A stretch of DNA of 48,416 bases from Hydrogenophaga sp. (GCF_030656115.1 NZ_JAUSOO010000116.1:1-48416), one strand, 5' to 3'; counted from the first letter of the stretch, positions 1 through 9,854 are shown. The notes: a model not told the origin generated them from the sequence alone. Numbers and translations: made by a program.

Positions 1-723
1 GCGCACCGAACCAATGCCGCCGATCACCACCACCACAAAGCACATGATCAGCACCGAGCTGCCCATGCCGGGGTACACGCTGGCGATGGGCGAGGCGATC
101 ATGCCGGCAATGGCGGCCAGTGCCACGCCCAGCGCAAACACCACGCCATGGATCAACCGGATGTTGATGCCCAGGGCCTCGGTCATTTCCCGGTTGAAGG
201 CACCGGCGCGGATTTTCATGCCCAGCCGGGTTTTGGAAATCAGCAGGTACAGGCCCAGCGCCAGCCCCACGCACACGGCTGAAATCACCAGCCGGTACAC
301 CGGGTAAGAGAGGTTGTCGGTCAGGGGAATCGACCAGTTCACCAGCTCGGGCACCTGCACCGCGTGCACGTCGTCGCCCCACAGAATGGAGCGCACCTCT
401 TCAAAGATGTAGATCAAACCAAACGTGAGCAGCACCTGGTCCAGGTGGTCGCGGTGGTAGAAGTGGCGAAACAACAGCCATTCCAGCACCCAGCCCAGCG
501 CCACGGCCAACACCGTACCCACCAGAATGGCCAGCACCAGACTGCCCAATTGCCCCGCCAGAAACCAGGCCAGGTAGGCGCCCAGCATGTAGAAGCTGCC
601 ATGCGCCAGGTTCACCACGCCCATGATGCCGAAGATCAGCGTGAGGCCCGCAGCCAGCATGAACAGCAACAGGCCGTATTGCAGGCTGTTGAGCAACTGG
701 ATGAGAAAGTTGGCGAAATCCAT
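1..723 (-). CDS. livH: Branched-chain amino-acid ABC transporter permease (LivH type), 3' end outside window
   Basis: Inner-membrane permease of a LivH/BraD-type importer for branched-chain amino acids or related compounds. The 241 visible codons begin MDFANFLIQLLNSLQYGL and show the family's opening helix, the conserved FGIMGVVNLAHGSFYMLGAY segment near residues 29-48, and several hydrophobic helices. The reading frame runs off the left edge, so the C-terminus is missing. The gene lies downstream of the binding-protein gene at 940-2127 on the same strand, the usual liv order. No strong Shine-Dalgarno sequence precedes the ATG at 721-723. The substrate cannot be decided from the sequence. Confidence 0.9.
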   Translation of the reverse strand, partial: MDFANFLIQLLNSLQYGLLLFMLAAGLTLIFGIMGVVNLAHGSFYMLGAYLAWFLAGQLGSLVLAILVGTVLAVALGWVLEWLLFRHFYHRDHLDQVLLTFGLIYIFEEVRSILWGDDVHAVQVPELVNWSIPLTDNLSYPVYRLVISAVCVGLALGLYLLISKTRLGMKIRAGAFNREMTEALGINIRLIHGVVFALGVALAAIAGMIASPIASVYPGMGSSVLIMCFVVVVIGGIGSVR

Positions 724-771
724 AAAACTCGGGGTCGTTTGAGGACGGAACAAGTGAGGGGGTTGTGCAAG

Positions 772-918
772 CCACCATCCCAACCTTCCCCCAGCGGGGA
801 AGGCGCAAGACAAACCTCCCTTCTAAGGGACGCTTGTGACGCTTGGGACGGGACGGTGGCGGCGGCTGAGGGGGGGGCTGTCTTACCCGCGCCCTCTGGG
901 GGAGGGTTGGGGTGGGGG
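772..918. repeat. Intergenic inverted repeat, CCCAACCCTCCCCC type
   Basis: Two imperfect 40-base arms (772-811 and 879-918) are inverted copies of each other around a spacer of about 67 bases. They are built on CCCAACCTTCCCCCAGCGGG and its partner GAGGGTTGGGGTGGGGG. A related arm occurs at about 13169-13211. It sits between the binding-protein and permease genes of one liv unit, where a folded mRNA could lower downstream expression or stabilise the upstream message. That role is inference. Confidence 0.6.
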
Positions 919-939
919 CATCCCCTCGAACAAAAGCCA

Positions 940-2127
940 TCAGCCCATGCGGCAACCGGTGGCCGGGTCGGCCACGGCTTTGGCCGCAATGCCAATGACC
1001 TTGTTTTCTTTGTTGGCCACCTGGCGCAGGTACATGTCCTGAATCGGGTTGTGGGCCGGGCTCATGGTCCATTTGCCGCGTGGGCTGTCGATCACGGCGC
1101 CTTCCATGGCGGCGTACAGCGCCTTCTTGTTCGACAGGTCGCCCTTGACGGCGTTGGCACCTTTGATGAGCAACAAACCGGTGTCGTAGCCCTGCACCGC
1201 GTACACGTCGGGCTGCATGCGGAAGGTCTTGGCGTATTCCAGGCGAAACTGCTTGTTGCGCGGTGTGTCCAGCGAGTCGCTGTAGTGCATGGTGGTCAAC
1301 ACGCCGTCGGCGGCGGGGCCAGCGGCTTCCAGCACGCCTTCGGTCAGGAAGCCCGAGCCATACAGCTGGATGTTTTTGCTCAAACCGGCGGCGTGGAAGT
1401 CGCGCATGAACTTGGCCGCGCCACCGCCAGCGAAGAAGCAGGCCACGGCGTCGGGTTTGAGCGAGGCAATCTCGGTCAGCAGGGCCTGGAATTCCACGTT
1501 GGGGAAGGGCAGACCGAGTTTTTTGACGATGGTGCCACCGGCTTCGGTGTAACTTTTCTCAAAACCCTCGTAAGCCTCATCGCCTGCGGCGTAGTTCCAG
1601 GTGATCCACACGGCCTTTTTGTGGCCGCGGTCCACCATGGCTTTGCCCAGCGCCAGCGTGGGCTGCGAGTTGGAAAACGAGGTGCGGAACACGTTGGGCG
1701 AGCACTGGGCGCGCGTGGCCACGTGTACACCGGCGTTGGGAATCAGGTTGAGCACACCCGTGTCACGGGCCACTTTGTGAATGCCCATTTGCACGCCCGA
1801 ATGCACCGTGCCCACCAGCACATCCACCTTGTCGCGCTGCACCAGGCGGGTGGCGTTTTCAATGCCCTTGGCGGGGTTGGATTCGTCGTCCACCTTGAAG
1901 AATTCAATGTCTCGGCCACCGAGCTTGCCGCCTTGTTCGTTCAAGGCCATGCGGAAGCCGTTTTCAATGGCCACGCCCAGCTGCGCAAAGGTGCCGGTGT
2001 ACGGCAGCATGAAGCCCACGCGCACTTTGTCGGACTGGGCGCGCACCATTTGCGGCAGCAGCAGGCCGGTGGACGCGGCGCCTATCACGGCAGCGCTGCG
2101 GGTCAAAACAAGTCGGCGGGTGGTCAT
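940..2127 (-). CDS. Periplasmic branched-chain amino-acid type ABC transporter substrate-binding protein
   Basis: Type I periplasmic binding protein (LivJ/LivK family), 395 aa, that captures the ligand for the permease encoded downstream. An N-terminal signal of about 31 residues begins MTTRRLVLTR and ends near QMVRAQS; the paired arginines would allow Tat export. The mature part opens with VRVGFMLPYTGTFAQLG, as in the family, and runs through both lobes to full length. I place the start at the ATG at 2125-2127 because GGAG lies 7 bases upstream; an in-frame TTG at 2133 is less likely. The ligand could be an amino acid, an amide or an aromatic acid. Confidence 0.88.
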   Translation of the reverse strand: MTTRRLVLTRSAAVIGAASTGLLLPQMVRAQSDKVRVGFMLPYTGTFAQLGVAIENGFRMALNEQGGKLGGRDIEFFKVDDESNPAKGIENATRLVQRDKVDVLVGTVHSGVQMGIHKVARDTGVLNLIPNAGVHVATRAQCSPNVFRTSFSNSQPTLALGKAMVDRGHKKAVWITWNYAAGDEAYEGFEKSYTEAGGTIVKKLGLPFPNVEFQALLTEIASLKPDAVACFFAGGGAAKFMRDFHAAGLSKNIQLYGSGFLTEGVLEAAGPAADGVLTTMHYSDSLDTPRNKQFRLEYAKTFRMQPDVYAVQGYDTGLLLIKGANAVKGDLSNKKALYAAMEGAVIDSPRGKWTMSPAHNPIQDMYLRQVANKENKVIGIAAKAVADPATGCRMG

Positions 2128-2271
2128 GGTCAATCTCCAGGTTGGGGTTGTCGGTCAGCGGGTCAATGTAGGCGTGTCGGGTGCGTTTGGGGATAGTGAA
2201 TTACCCGTACTTCATGTCTAAAGTATTGACGCTTAAAAAGCGGTGCCTGCCAGCGTGTCGCCCGATACGAT

Positions 2272-2742
2272 TCATTGGGTGGCCAATGCACGTGGCAGCC
2301 AGTTTCGGCACCAGGCCACGCCTTCCACCTCCGGCTCGGTGCCGGCAGAGGCGTCGTGCCGGAACACATCGCCAATGCGCACTGCGCCCAGGTCGGTCAG
2401 TCGCTCGTCAAAGCGCTGGCCACCGTTGCAGAAGGTCTGGGGGTAAGCGCTGTCGCCCAGCGCGATCACGCCGTAACGAACAGCACCCAGGAAGCGGGGT
2501 GACTGCCCCAGCGATTCATACAGCGCTTTGGCGTTGTCGGGCACATCGCCGGCACCGTAGGTCGAGGTGCAGATGATATATAGTGCATCCTCCTCAAAGG
2601 CGCTGATGTCCAAACTGTCCATCATGCGCACTTCAATGGTGCCCACCAGATCCGCACAATCCATCTCGATGGCTTGCGCGATGTACTCGGCGGTGTTGGT
2701 CATGGTGCCAACCAGGATTTTGAGTTTTCGATTGTTTTGCAT
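2272..2742 (-). CDS. Flavodoxin-like FMN protein (MioC family)
   Basis: Small cytoplasmic FMN electron carrier of 156 aa. The phosphate-binding loop near residues 11-18 reads VGTMTNTAE, and the flavin-stacking region STYGAGDVPDN near residues 59-69 is that of MioC and sulfite-reductase-type flavodoxin domains. GVIALGDSAYPQTFCNGGQ supplies the third FMN loop. It lies beyond the 3' end of the fixABCX and ferredoxin block on the same strand, separated by about 445 bases, so it may have its own promoter. A role as an extra electron donor for nitrogenase is suggested by place only; MioC proteins elsewhere act in other pathways. Confidence 0.82.
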   Translation of the reverse strand: MQNNRKLKILVGTMTNTAEYIAQAIEMDCADLVGTIEVRMMDSLDISAFEEDALYIICTSTYGAGDVPDNAKALYESLGQSPRFLGAVRYGVIALGDSAYPQTFCNGGQRFDERLTDLGAVRIGDVFRHDASAGTEPEVEGVAWCRNWLPRALATQ

Positions 2743-3187
2743 GGCGTGACCTGCAATATAGTTCACATTTGCATGCGTGCCGATGGGTGAAAACCCTTGT
2801 GTCCGGTCTTTCCGCTGTGCCGGGCACATGGGGTGGGGACAGCGCTGGGCAGAGCCGCCGTGTGTGCGGGTCCCATCAAGCGGGTGCGGAGGATGGGCTT
2901 GCCCGAAGGCATTCGGGTCCATCTATGCAAGCCGCATGAAACCCCAGGTTTTCCGAACCGTTCCCCTTGGTTCGATCCCATGAGGGCGCTCCATGGGCCC
3001 TATGTTGCGGCGGGTTTCACCCTGGAAACGGCGTGTGACCGCGCTCTAACCGCTGCAGATGCCTGTGAATACGGAGCATGTTGCCCACGCGCAAGCGCAC
3101 CTCGCCAGCCCACGCGGACCTGTCCCATGGCCGTTTTTAGGTGGGCAGGCATTTGGGACCTGCATGATTTTGTCCCGGTCAGAAGTT
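2743..3187. other. Intergenic region without a recognisable gene
   Basis: About 445 bases between the ferredoxin gene and the flavodoxin-like gene. I find no convincing ORF, tRNA or sigma-54 (-24/-12) promoter. GCAGG and CCTGC near 3145-3165 could form a short hairpin, but no T-run follows in the direction of the fix transcript. Confidence 0.5.
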
Positions 3188-3511
3188 TCACCAAATCGTC
3201 TTAGGTGCCAGCAGCCGTTCCACCGGCACACCGCCTTCGAGGTGGCTGTTGAAGATCTCGGCCACGTCGGCATCGGTCACGTTGCGGTACATCACCGCCT
3301 CCGGGTAGACCAGCACGTTGGCGCCCTGGTCGCAAGGACCGAGGCAGCCCGAGTAGGTGACCGACAGCTGGTCGTAGGCCTGGCGCTTCTGCTGCTCGGC
3401 CCAGAAGGCCTGCAGCACGGCGGTGCCGCCCTTGCTGGCACAGGAGCCGCGCGGGTGCTGCGGCGGACGGTTCTGGGTACAGACGAAGACGTGACGTTGA
3501 GGACGAGGCAT
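3188..3511 (-). CDS. Thioredoxin-fold [2Fe-2S] ferredoxin (Shethna type), nif-associated
   Basis: A 107-aa [2Fe-2S] ferredoxin of the thioredoxin-like type. It starts MPRPQRHVFVCTQNRPPQHP and has cysteines in the order VFVC, GSCASKG and SGCLGPCDQG, the C-x12-C then C-x3-C arrangement that binds the cluster in this family and in NuoE. AAAGGAA lies 6-7 bases upstream of the ATG at 3509-3511. It follows fixX by about 150 bases on the same strand and is probably transcribed with fixABCX. Proteins of this type in nif regions are taken to be nitrogenase-linked electron carriers or protective proteins; which applies here cannot be told. Confidence 0.87.
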   Translation of the reverse strand: MPRPQRHVFVCTQNRPPQHPRGSCASKGGTAVLQAFWAEQQKRQAYDQLSVTYSGCLGPCDQGANVLVYPEAVMYRNVTDADVAEIFNSHLEGGVPVERLLAPKTIW

Positions 3512-3577
3512 GGGATTTCCTTTGAATGACGGAGAGCCAAAGCAGCGGCTGGCGGAGCGCGGTGACCCCAACCAAGA

Positions 3578-3640
3578 ATGCCGCGGAACCGGCTTTGCCG
3601 GGCCGCAGGCATTGCCCCTTGAGGGGGATGCGGCTACACG
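3578..3640. repeat. Intergenic covarying hairpin repeat, copy 2
   Basis: Structured repeat between fixX and the ferredoxin gene. An outer stem AATGCC/GGCATT encloses GCGG/CCGC and an inner CCGGCTTTGCCGG hairpin, followed by CCCCTTGAGGGG. The outer stem differs from the copy at 12746 (AACACC/GGTGTT) on both sides at once, so pairing is kept. Possible role in termination or message processing. Confidence 0.65.
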
Positions 3641-3661
3641 CAGTGAGCAAGCAACGGGGTG

Positions 3662-3967
3662 CTATCCAAATTTGAACAAGATGCCGTGCCCGCCCCGCGG
3701 GTACTCCCAGTTCACGTTGCTGAACTCCGAGCAGATGATCCGGCAGCTGCCGCACTCCAGGCAACCGTCGGTGATCAGGGTCACGCTGCCGTTGCCTTCG
3801 GCCTTGTAGCAGGACGCAGGGCACACGTAGGTGCAGGACTTCTGCGCGCAGTCGTTGGCGCAGACGCTGGCATCCTTGATCTGGATGTGCGGCCGGCCCG
3901 CGTCGACGCGGTAGCGGTTCTGAAACAGTTTCTCTTCGACATTCACAGTCACGGCAACGGCGCTCAT
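3662..3967 (-). CDS. fixX: Ferredoxin-like protein FixX
   Basis: FixX, 101 aa, the ferredoxin-like subunit that works with FixC in the membrane-associated electron-transfer complex feeding nitrogenase. Cysteines fall at 36, 40, 45, 49 and 53 and again at 69, 72, 75 and 79 ([13 protein letters not shown]), giving the classical C-x2-C-x2-C-x3-C motif of the family. The ORF ends [10 protein letters not shown], typical of FixX. Its ATG overlaps the fixC stop by four bases, pointing to translational coupling. Length is normal for the family. Confidence 0.95.
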   Translation of the reverse strand: MSAVAVTVNVEEKLFQNRYRVDAGRPHIQIKDASVCANDCAQKSCTYVCPASCYKAEGNGSVTLITDGCLECGSCRIICSEFSNVNWEYPRGGHGILFKFG

Positions 3968-5274
3968 CGGAAAGCCCTCCAGAGTTTGACGGCGTCACCC
4001 ACCAGGCCGGTGAGCGAGCGCGAGGTGCGGAAGCTGGAAAAAATCTCGCGTTCCTTGGTCTTCTTGTCCACGCCATCGACGGTGAACATCTTGTGCGCGG
4101 CCTTGGACACGAGCTCGGGGTAGGTGGTGAAGAACTGGTTGTTCTTGTGGAAGACCTCGGGCATGTCGCGGTACTTGTGCAGGTCCTTCATGACGAAGCT
4201 CTTGTCGAGCTCGGTCTTGTAGGACTTGAGCACCGCTTCGCTCATGGGCTTGCCCGCAGCCTTGGCGGCGATCACGGTCTCGGCCGCCAGGCGCCCGGTG
4301 GTCATGGCCAGGTTGCTGCCTTCGCGGTGCACGGCGTTGACGAAGCCGCCCGAGTCGCCCACGATCATCCAGCCGTTGCCGTAGACCTTGGGGATGGCGT
4401 AGAAGCCACCTTCGGGGATCAGGTGGGCGGCGTATTCCTTCATCTCGCCGCCCTGGATCAGCGGAGCGATCGAGGGATGTTGCTTGAGCTTTTCCAGCAG
4501 GGCGTAGGGGCTGGTCTTGTTCACGCTGCCCTTGAAATCGCCCAGCATGCAGCCGATGCCGATGGTGAGCGATTCCTTGTTGGTGTAGAGGAAGCCCGTG
4601 CCCATCATGCCGTCGGTGATCTTGCCGACCATCTCGATCACCACGCCTTCTTCTTCGCCGATGTTGAAGCGCTGGCGGATCGTGTCTTCGGGCATGAAGA
4701 GGATCTCTTTCACCGCGAGTGCGACGTTGCTGTCCTTGATCTCGCCGTGGAAACCGGCCTTGCGCGCCAGCGTGCTGTTCACGCCGTCGGCCATGATCAC
4801 CACGTCGGCGTACACGTCGCCGGCTTCGCGGTCGCACTGCACGCCCACCACCTGCTCGCCGTCCATGATCAGGTTGTTGACCGTGGTCTCGCAGATCAGC
4901 AGCGCACCGGCCTCGCGCACCTTGGAGCTGAACCACTTGTCGAACTGCGCGCGGATGATGGTGTAGCGGTTGTAGGGCGGCTTGTTGTAGTCGTCGCTGC
5001 GGTAGTGTGTGCCGACGAAGCTGTTGTCGTCGAGCACCCAGACGCGCTGCTCGATGATGTGGCGCTCCAGCGGCGCGTCATCGCGGAAGTCGGGAATGAT
5101 CTTCTCCAGCGCGTCGCTGTAGAGGATGGCGCCCTGCACGTTTTTCGAACCCGGGTATTCACCGCGCTCGATCTGCAGGACCTTGAGGCCGGCCTTGGCC
5201 AGGGTGTAGGCGCAGGCGTTGCCCGAGGGCCCTGCGCCCACCACGATGGCGTCGAATTGAGAGGGTTTTTTCAT
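3964..5274 (-). CDS. fixC: Electron-transfer flavoprotein:quinone oxidoreductase-like FixC
   Basis: FixC, 436 aa, an FAD protein related to ETF-quinone oxidoreductase. The N-terminus carries the dinucleotide fold [19 protein letters not shown] at about residues 11-29, and the second FAD motif [19 protein letters not shown] lies near residues 308-326. With FixA, FixB and FixX it bifurcates electrons from NADH to quinone and to ferredoxin or flavodoxin. It is followed by fixX with a 4-base overlap and sits 27 bases after fixB. Full length and intact. Confidence 0.95.
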   Translation of the reverse strand: MKKPSQFDAIVVGAGPSGNACAYTLAKAGLKVLQIERGEYPGSKNVQGAILYSDALEKIIPDFRDDAPLERHIIEQRVWVLDDNSFVGTHYRSDDYNKPPYNRYTIIRAQFDKWFSSKVREAGALLICETTVNNLIMDGEQVVGVQCDREAGDVYADVVIMADGVNSTLARKAGFHGEIKDSNVALAVKEILFMPEDTIRQRFNIGEEEGVVIEMVGKITDGMMGTGFLYTNKESLTIGIGCMLGDFKGSVNKTSPYALLEKLKQHPSIAPLIQGGEMKEYAAHLIPEGGFYAIPKVYGNGWMIVGDSGGFVNAVHREGSNLAMTTGRLAAETVIAAKAAGKPMSEAVLKSYKTELDKSFVMKDLHKYRDMPEVFHKNNQFFTTYPELVSKAAHKMFTVDGVDKKTKEREIFSSFRTSRSLTGLVGDAVKLWRAFR

Positions 5275-5301
5275 GGCGTTCCCCAGAGGTGGTGGACGGG
5301 A

Positions 5302-6411
5302 TCAGGCAACCAGAGCGCTGCGCTTGGACAGGTGTTCGGCGAACGCCTTGGTCAGCGCGGGCAGCACCAGCATGGCGTTGCCGACAATGCCGTAGTGCGC
5401 GAATTCGAAGATGGGGGCGTTCGGGTCGGTGTTGATGGCGACGATCACGTCCGAGCCTTCCATGCCCACGCGGTGCTGCACCGCGCCCGAGATGCCGGCG
5501 GCGATGTAGAGCTTGGGCCGCACGGTCTTGCCGGTCTGGCCCACCTGGCGCTCGGCCTCGACCCAGCCGGCCTGCACGACGGGCCGCGTGGCGCCGACCT
5601 CGCCGCCCAGCACCCGCGCCAGTTCGAACACCAGCTTGAAGTTGTCGGGGTTCTTCAAGCCCTTGCCGCCGCTCACGATGACGTCCGCGTAGGGCAGGTT
5701 GATCTTGTTGCTGTGGGCATCGGCGATGAAGTCCAGCAGCTTGGTGACGATCTGCGTCTCGACCATGCCCAGGGTGTCGTGGACCAGGGTGCCGGTGCGG
5801 CTGCTGTCGGCCTTGGGCATCAGCATCACGCGCGGGCGCACCGTGGCCATCTGCGGGCGGTAGGCCAGGGTCATGATGGTGCAGTAGAGCGAACCGCCGA
5901 AGGTGGGGCGCGTGGCGGCCAGGGCCTTGGACACCGGGTCGATGTTGAGCTCGGTGCAGTCGGCGGTCAGGCCGGTGAGCAAGGTGGTGGCCACCGAACC
6001 CGCGAGGTCACGGCCTTGTGAGGTCGCGCCCAGCAGCAGAATCTCGGGCTTGTACTTGTTCACCAGGTCGGTCAGACCCTTGGTGAAGGGTTCGTTGCGG
6101 TAGCCCTTGAGCACCGGGTCGGTCACGATGTACACGGTGTCGGCGCCGAAGCTGATGGCCTCGGCCGCGAACTTGTCCAGGTGCTCGTCGGCGCCGCCCA
6201 GCAGCACCGCACCCACGGAACTGCCCAGGGTGTCGGCGAGCTTGCGCGCCTCGCCCAGCAGCTCCCACGACACGCTGTGCACATGGCCGCGGTCGTGTTC
6301 GACGAACACCCAGACGCCCTTGTAGGCCTTGAGCTCTTCCGACAGTTCGAGGTTGCGGCCGCGGCCGGCGGGGCGTTTGGCGGGTGCAGCAGGGGTGGTG
6401 GGGGCGTTCAT
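5302..6411 (-). CDS. fixB: Electron-transfer flavoprotein alpha subunit FixB
   Basis: FixB, 369 aa, the ETF-alpha homologue of the FixABCX complex. The N-terminal half has the ETF fold ([20 protein letters not shown]). The C-terminal FAD domain carries [29 protein letters not shown] and the [12 protein letters not shown] end block, as in other FixB proteins. The short Pro/Ala-rich N-terminal extension is common in this group. Its ATG overlaps the fixA stop by four bases. It forms the flavin heterodimer with FixA that receives electrons from NADH. Confidence 0.95.
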   Translation of the reverse strand: MNAPTTPAAPAKRPAGRGRNLELSEELKAYKGVWVFVEHDRGHVHSVSWELLGEARKLADTLGSSVGAVLLGGADEHLDKFAAEAISFGADTVYIVTDPVLKGYRNEPFTKGLTDLVNKYKPEILLLGATSQGRDLAGSVATTLLTGLTADCTELNIDPVSKALAATRPTFGGSLYCTIMTLAYRPQMATVRPRVMLMPKADSSRTGTLVHDTLGMVETQIVTKLLDFIADAHSNKINLPYADVIVSGGKGLKNPDNFKLVFELARVLGGEVGATRPVVQAGWVEAERQVGQTGKTVRPKLYIAAGISGAVQHRVGMEGSDVIVAINTDPNAPIFEFAHYGIVGNAMLVLPALTKAFAEHLSKRSALVA

Positions 6412-7256
6412 GCTGACTCCTTCATGAGCAGGTCGGCTTCAAGGGTGGGGTGGCGGGTGAAAACCTTTTGCAAGAGGTTGAGCGAGATGTCGCGCAGGTT
6501 GGATGTCTCCAGGTTCAGCATCTCCACCTTCTCGGTGCGTGGCGAGGGGCCGAAGACCTTGCTCACCACGGTGGGCGAGCCCTTCAGGCCGATCTTGCCG
6601 ATGTCCTCGATGGCGGCGTCTTCCTTGCTCCACTTGCGCACCGGGTACGCTGCGGCGTGGATCATGGCGGGCAGGTTGGCGAAGCGCATTTCGTTGGTGT
6701 TCTCCAGCATCGTGATCAGGCAGGGCAGGGCCGTTTTCAGCACCTGCACGCCGCCTTCGGCACGCCGCTCGACGGTGATCGTGCGGCCGTCCAGGTCGGT
6801 CTCGACGATGCGCGACACATAGGTCAGCAACTGCAGGCCCATGCGCTTGGCGATGCCCGGGCCGACCTGGGCCGTGTCGCCGTCGATCGTCTGCTTGCCG
6901 GTGAAGACGATGTCCACCGCCTGTTCCTTGGCGATCTGGCGGATGCCGGCGGCCAGCGCGTAGGACGTGGCCAGCGTGTCGGCGCCGGCGAAGGCGCGGT
7001 CGGTCACGAGCACGGCGTCGTCGGCGCCGAAGCTGATGCACTTGCGCAGCGCCTCTTCGGCCTGCGGCGGGCCCATGCACAGCACGGTGACCTTGCCGCC
7101 GAACGTGTCTTTCAGGCGCAGGGCCTCTTCGAGCGAGAACAGGTCGTAGGGGTTGACGATGGCCGGCACGCCCTGTCGCATGATGGTGTTGGTGACCGGG
7201 TGGACCCGGATCTGTGCCGAGTCCGGCACTTGTTTGATACAGACGACGATGTGCAT
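6408..7256 (-). CDS. fixA: Electron-transfer flavoprotein beta subunit FixA
   Basis: FixA, 282 aa, the ETF-beta homologue. It opens with [14 protein letters not shown] and [14 protein letters not shown] and has the [13 protein letters not shown] motif near the middle, all diagnostic of the FixA/ETF-beta family. It is the first gene of fixABCX. A good Shine-Dalgarno (AAAGGAA) lies just upstream. I see no exact -24/-12 promoter in the 140 bases before it; the nearest GG/GC pair has an 11-base spacer. Expression is therefore probably by read-through from the nifV promoter, through the hairpin repeat between nifW and fixA. Confidence 0.95.
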   Translation of the reverse strand: MHIVVCIKQVPDSAQIRVHPVTNTIMRQGVPAIVNPYDLFSLEEALRLKDTFGGKVTVLCMGPPQAEEALRKCISFGADDAVLVTDRAFAGADTLATSYALAAGIRQIAKEQAVDIVFTGKQTIDGDTAQVGPGIAKRMGLQLLTYVSRIVETDLDGRTITVERRAEGGVQVLKTALPCLITMLENTNEMRFANLPAMIHAAAYPVRKWSKEDAAIEDIGKIGLKGSPTVVSKVFGPSPRTEKVEMLNLETSNLRDISLNLLQKVFTRHPTLEADLLMKESA

Positions 7257-7303
7257 GGAAATTTCCTTTCAGCAAACGTTGGCGGGCAAGGGCCTTAACC
7301 GGG

Positions 7304-7386
7304 ACACACCGTGGAACTGGCTTCGCCAGGCCACTGGTGTGGTCCCCCCTTCAGGGGGGAAGACGCGAAGCGGCGCAGGGGGGGGT
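7304..7386. repeat. Intergenic covarying hairpin repeat, copy 3
   Basis: CACACC-GTGG pairs with CCAC-TGGTGTG around an inner CTGGCTTCGCCAG hairpin, followed by a CCCCCCTTCAGGGGGG hairpin and the tail GACGCGAAGCGGCGCAGGGG. It has the same plan as copies 2 and 4 with different paired bases. It lies between nifW and fixA within one likely transcript. Confidence 0.65.
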
Positions 7387-7396
7387 GCTTCATGCT

Positions 7397-7735
7397 TCAG
7401 GCGACCATGCGGGACGGAACCGAACTCTTCAGGCTGTCCAGCGTGACGTGCTGTTTGCCGCCGACGTCCTGGAACACCTTGAACACCTTTTCCTGCGCCG
7501 GCGTGGACCTCACGAAATCGGCGTAGGCCTTGACCAGCTGCTCTCGGTAGACCGTGTAGAGCGCCAGTTCGTCCTCGGCCGAGGGCAGGGTTTGCTGGCG
7601 GATGTACTGGAAGAAGCGCTTGAGGATGTGCAGCCGGCTCACGTTGACCACCGACTGCTCAAACGGCACGCCGAAGTACTGCAGAAAATCCTCGGCCGAT
7701 GACAGGGCCTTGAGCTGTTGAACGAAGTTATCCAT
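7397..7735 (-). CDS. nifW: Nitrogenase-stabilising/protective protein NifW
   Basis: NifW, 112 aa, which associates with MoFe protein and helps its maturation or protects it from oxygen. The family core is clear: LKALSSAEDFLQYFGVPFEQ near residues 8-27, VNVSRLHILKRFFQYI near residues 30-45, and YREQLVKAYADFVRSTPAQEKVFKVF. GGAG lies 7-8 bases before the ATG. It begins 6 bases after the stop of the serine acetyltransferase gene, so it is in the nifV-nifP-nifW transcript. Normal length. Confidence 0.94.
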   Translation of the reverse strand: MDNFVQQLKALSSAEDFLQYFGVPFEQSVVNVSRLHILKRFFQYIRQQTLPSAEDELALYTVYREQLVKAYADFVRSTPAQEKVFKVFQDVGGKQHVTLDSLKSSVPSRMVA

Positions 7736-7741
7736 TGGGAA

Positions 7742-8536
7742 TTACTCCACGGTCGCGGGTTGAAGATGGGGTTTCGCGGTCGCGAACCCCGGTTCGGCAC
7801 ATTGATCGTCACAAAGTCCGCAGGCGTTGTCGGCGCTGGCCAGGCCCTGGCTGTGGGCCAAGCTGCGTTCCAACTGGGCCACGCGGTCGAGCAGGCAGGC
7901 AATCGCCTTGCCCACGGGGTCGGGAATGAGGTGGTGTTCGAGGTCGAAGCCATGCGTGGTGCGGCGCGCTGGCGCAACCACACGGCCCGGAATGCCGACC
8001 ACGGTGGCGCCGGCCGGCACGGCCTCAATCACCACCGAATTGGCCGCGACCCGGGCGCCGTCGCCGACCCTGATCGGGCCGAGGATCTTGGCGCCCGCGC
8101 CGACCACCACCTGGTGGCCCAGGGTCGGGTGGCGCTTGCCGGCGCGCCAGCTCGTGCCGCCCAGCGTGACGCCGTGGTACAGCGTGACGTCGTTGCCGAT
8201 CTCGGCCGTTTCGCCGATCACGACACCGGTGCCGTGGTCGATGAAGAAACGCGCGCCGATGCGCGCACCGGGGTGGATGTCGATCTGTGTCAGCGCACGC
8301 GACACGAACGACAGCCAACGCGGCAGGTAGCGCCAGCCACGGGTCCACAGCGCGTGGGCCAGGCGGTGCAGGGCGATGGCTTGCAGGCCGGGGTAGATGG
8401 TCCAGACCTCGATCAGGCTGCGGGCGGCCGGATCGCGGGTGAGCACGCAGCGCGCGTCTTCGCGCAGCAGACCGAACCAGCCCGCGGGTGCTGCTGCGCT
8501 TGCGGCGAGGGTGTCGCTGTTGCTGTTCGGGTTCAT
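7742..8536 (-). CDS. nifP: Serine O-acetyltransferase (NifP/CysE)
   Basis: A 264-aa CysE-family enzyme that makes O-acetylserine from serine and acetyl-CoA, the first step of cysteine synthesis. The N-terminal helical domain is followed by the left-handed beta-helix with [40 protein letters not shown] and the hexapeptide repeats near [20 protein letters not shown]. Its ATG overlaps the nifV stop by four bases. Placed between nifV and nifW, it fits NifP, the nif-dedicated isozyme that raises cysteine supply for Fe-S cluster assembly. Assignment as nifP rather than the housekeeping cysE rests on this context. Confidence 0.92.
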   Translation of the reverse strand: MNPNSNSDTLAASAAAPAGWFGLLREDARCVLTRDPAARSLIEVWTIYPGLQAIALHRLAHALWTRGWRYLPRWLSFVSRALTQIDIHPGARIGARFFIDHGTGVVIGETAEIGNDVTLYHGVTLGGTSWRAGKRHPTLGHQVVVGAGAKILGPIRVGDGARVAANSVVIEAVPAGATVVGIPGRVVAPARRTTHGFDLEHHLIPDPVGKAIACLLDRVAQLERSLAHSQGLASADNACGLCDDQCAEPGFATAKPHLQPATVE

Positions 8537-9690
8537 GCCCGTCCCCAGCCGGGTGAAACGTTGGCGATGTTGTGCGCGTCCATCAAAAAGCCACGCAGCT
8601 CTTCGGGTGTGGCTTCCTGCTTCACGCGCATGGCGTGTTCGCGGATGCGGGCCAGCACGCGTTCGGTCAGTGCATCGTCCTCAATCGCCAGGCCCATGGC
8701 GCCGAAGGCCAGGCGCACAGCCTGCGAGCCCGAGTGTTTGCCCAGCACCGTGCGGCGCTCGCGGCCGAGTTCGCCCGGGTCGAAGCCTTCGTAGGTCGAG
8801 GGGTGTTTCTGCAGCCCGTCGATGTGGATGCCCGACTCGTGGGTGAACACGGCCTCGCCGACGATGCTCTTGTTGAAGGCCACCGAACGCCCCGAGGCGC
8901 GCGCCACGAGTTGCGAGATGCCGAGCAGGGCCTGGGTGTTCACGCCGGTGTCGGTTTGCTGCAGGTGGCGCGCGGCCATCACCACCTCTTCCAGCGCGGC
9001 GTTGCCGGCGCGTTCGCCCAGGCCGTTGACGGTGGTGTTGGCGTGGGTCGCACCGGCGCGCGCGGCGGCCAGGGTGTTGGCGGTGGCCAGGCCCAGGTCG
9101 TCGTGGGCGTGCATCTCAATATCGAGGTCCACCGCGTCGCGCAGGCGGGCGATGGCGTCATAGGTGGCAAAGGGGTCGAGAACACCCAGGGTGTCGGCGA
9201 AGCGGATGCGGCTGGCGCCACAGGCCTGGGCGCGGCGCGCCACTTCAATCAGAAAGGCGCTGTCGGCGCGCGAAGCGTCTTCGGCACCGAACGAGATCTG
9301 GCGGCCACTGTGAGCGGCTTGGCTGATCAGGCGGGTGACCTGCTCCAGCACCCATTCGCGCGACTGGCGCAGTTTGTATTGCAGGTGGATGTCGGAGACC
9401 GGCATCGAGAGGTGCACGATCTGCGCGTTGCAGCGCAGCGCGCTGGCCAGGTCGGTCTCGGTCAGGCGGCCCCAGACCATCAGGCGGGCGGGCAGCTGGA
9501 GCGCGGCGATGGCGTTGATGCAGGCGATCTCTTCGTCGCCCATGGCCGGGATGCCGATTTCCATCTCCGGCACCCCCGCGGCCGAGAGGGCCGAGGCGAT
9601 GGCACATTTCTCGGGTACCGTGAACGCCACCCCGGCGGTTTGTTCGCCGTCGCGCAGCGTGGTGTCGTTGATGATGAGATTGCGTGGCAT
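8533..9690 (-). CDS. nifV: Homocitrate synthase NifV
   Basis: NifV, 385 aa, condenses acetyl-CoA and 2-oxoglutarate to homocitrate, the organic ligand of FeMo-co. The HMGL-like TIM barrel begins with [17 protein letters not shown] near residue 6, and the metal-binding [20 protein letters not shown] and [14 protein letters not shown] follow. I start it at the ATG at 9688-9690, with AAAGGA about 8 bases upstream; this puts the start some 18 bases after the predicted sigma-54 transcription start. It heads the nifV-nifP-nifW(-fixABCX) unit. Confidence 0.95.
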   Translation of the reverse strand: MPRNLIINDTTLRDGEQTAGVAFTVPEKCAIASALSAAGVPEMEIGIPAMGDEEIACINAIAALQLPARLMVWGRLTETDLASALRCNAQIVHLSMPVSDIHLQYKLRQSREWVLEQVTRLISQAAHSGRQISFGAEDASRADSAFLIEVARRAQACGASRIRFADTLGVLDPFATYDAIARLRDAVDLDIEMHAHDDLGLATANTLAAARAGATHANTTVNGLGERAGNAALEEVVMAARHLQQTDTGVNTQALLGISQLVARASGRSVAFNKSIVGEAVFTHESGIHIDGLQKHPSTYEGFDPGELGRERRTVLGKHSGSQAVRLAFGAMGLAIEDDALTERVLARIREHAMRVKQEATPEELRGFLMDAHNIANVSPGWGRA

Positions 9691-9719
9691 GTGAGCGGCA
9701 TCCTTTGGTGGGCTTGATC

Positions 9720-9734
9720 GCAAGCACCGTGCCA
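9720..9734 (-). promoter_or_regulatory. Sigma-54 (-24/-12) promoter of nifV
   Basis: On the minus strand TGGCAC-GGTGC-TTGC matches the -24/-12 consensus TGGCAC-N5-TTGC exactly. Transcription would begin near 9708, a short distance before the nifV Shine-Dalgarno and ATG (9690). Confidence 0.88.
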
Positions 9735-9838
9735 CCTGTTTGGAGGGCTCAAAACCGGCTTTTCCGCGTCGCATGGGGCTGGTTTGTCGGGTCTGGTCTG
9801 CTCGGTGCGTTCTGCCCGTGCTTTGCCCATGTCGGGAA

Positions 9839-9854
9839 TGTGTTGTTTCGGACA
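9839..9854. promoter_or_regulatory. NifA upstream activator site for nifV
   Basis: TGT-GTTGTTTCGG-ACA is a perfect TGT-N10-ACA NifA site, about 138 bases upstream of the predicted nifV transcription start, within the normal 80-150 base range. Confidence 0.8.

Noticed and set aside
2128..2133. TTG at 2133 as start of the substrate-binding protein
   Set aside because: The ATG six bases downstream has GGAG at the right distance and begins the usual signal peptide.
364..2196. Long plus-strand open frame antisense to the binding-protein gene
   Set aside because: It runs opposite the well-conserved transporter gene, and its protein has shadow composition rich in His, Gln and Val. High GC makes such frames common. 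The same applies to the antisense frames at 4093-6021 and 20259-22187.
2743..3187. tRNA or small RNA gene in the gap after the fix genes
   Set aside because: No cloverleaf-compatible stems or T-loop (GGTTCRANYCC) could be traced.
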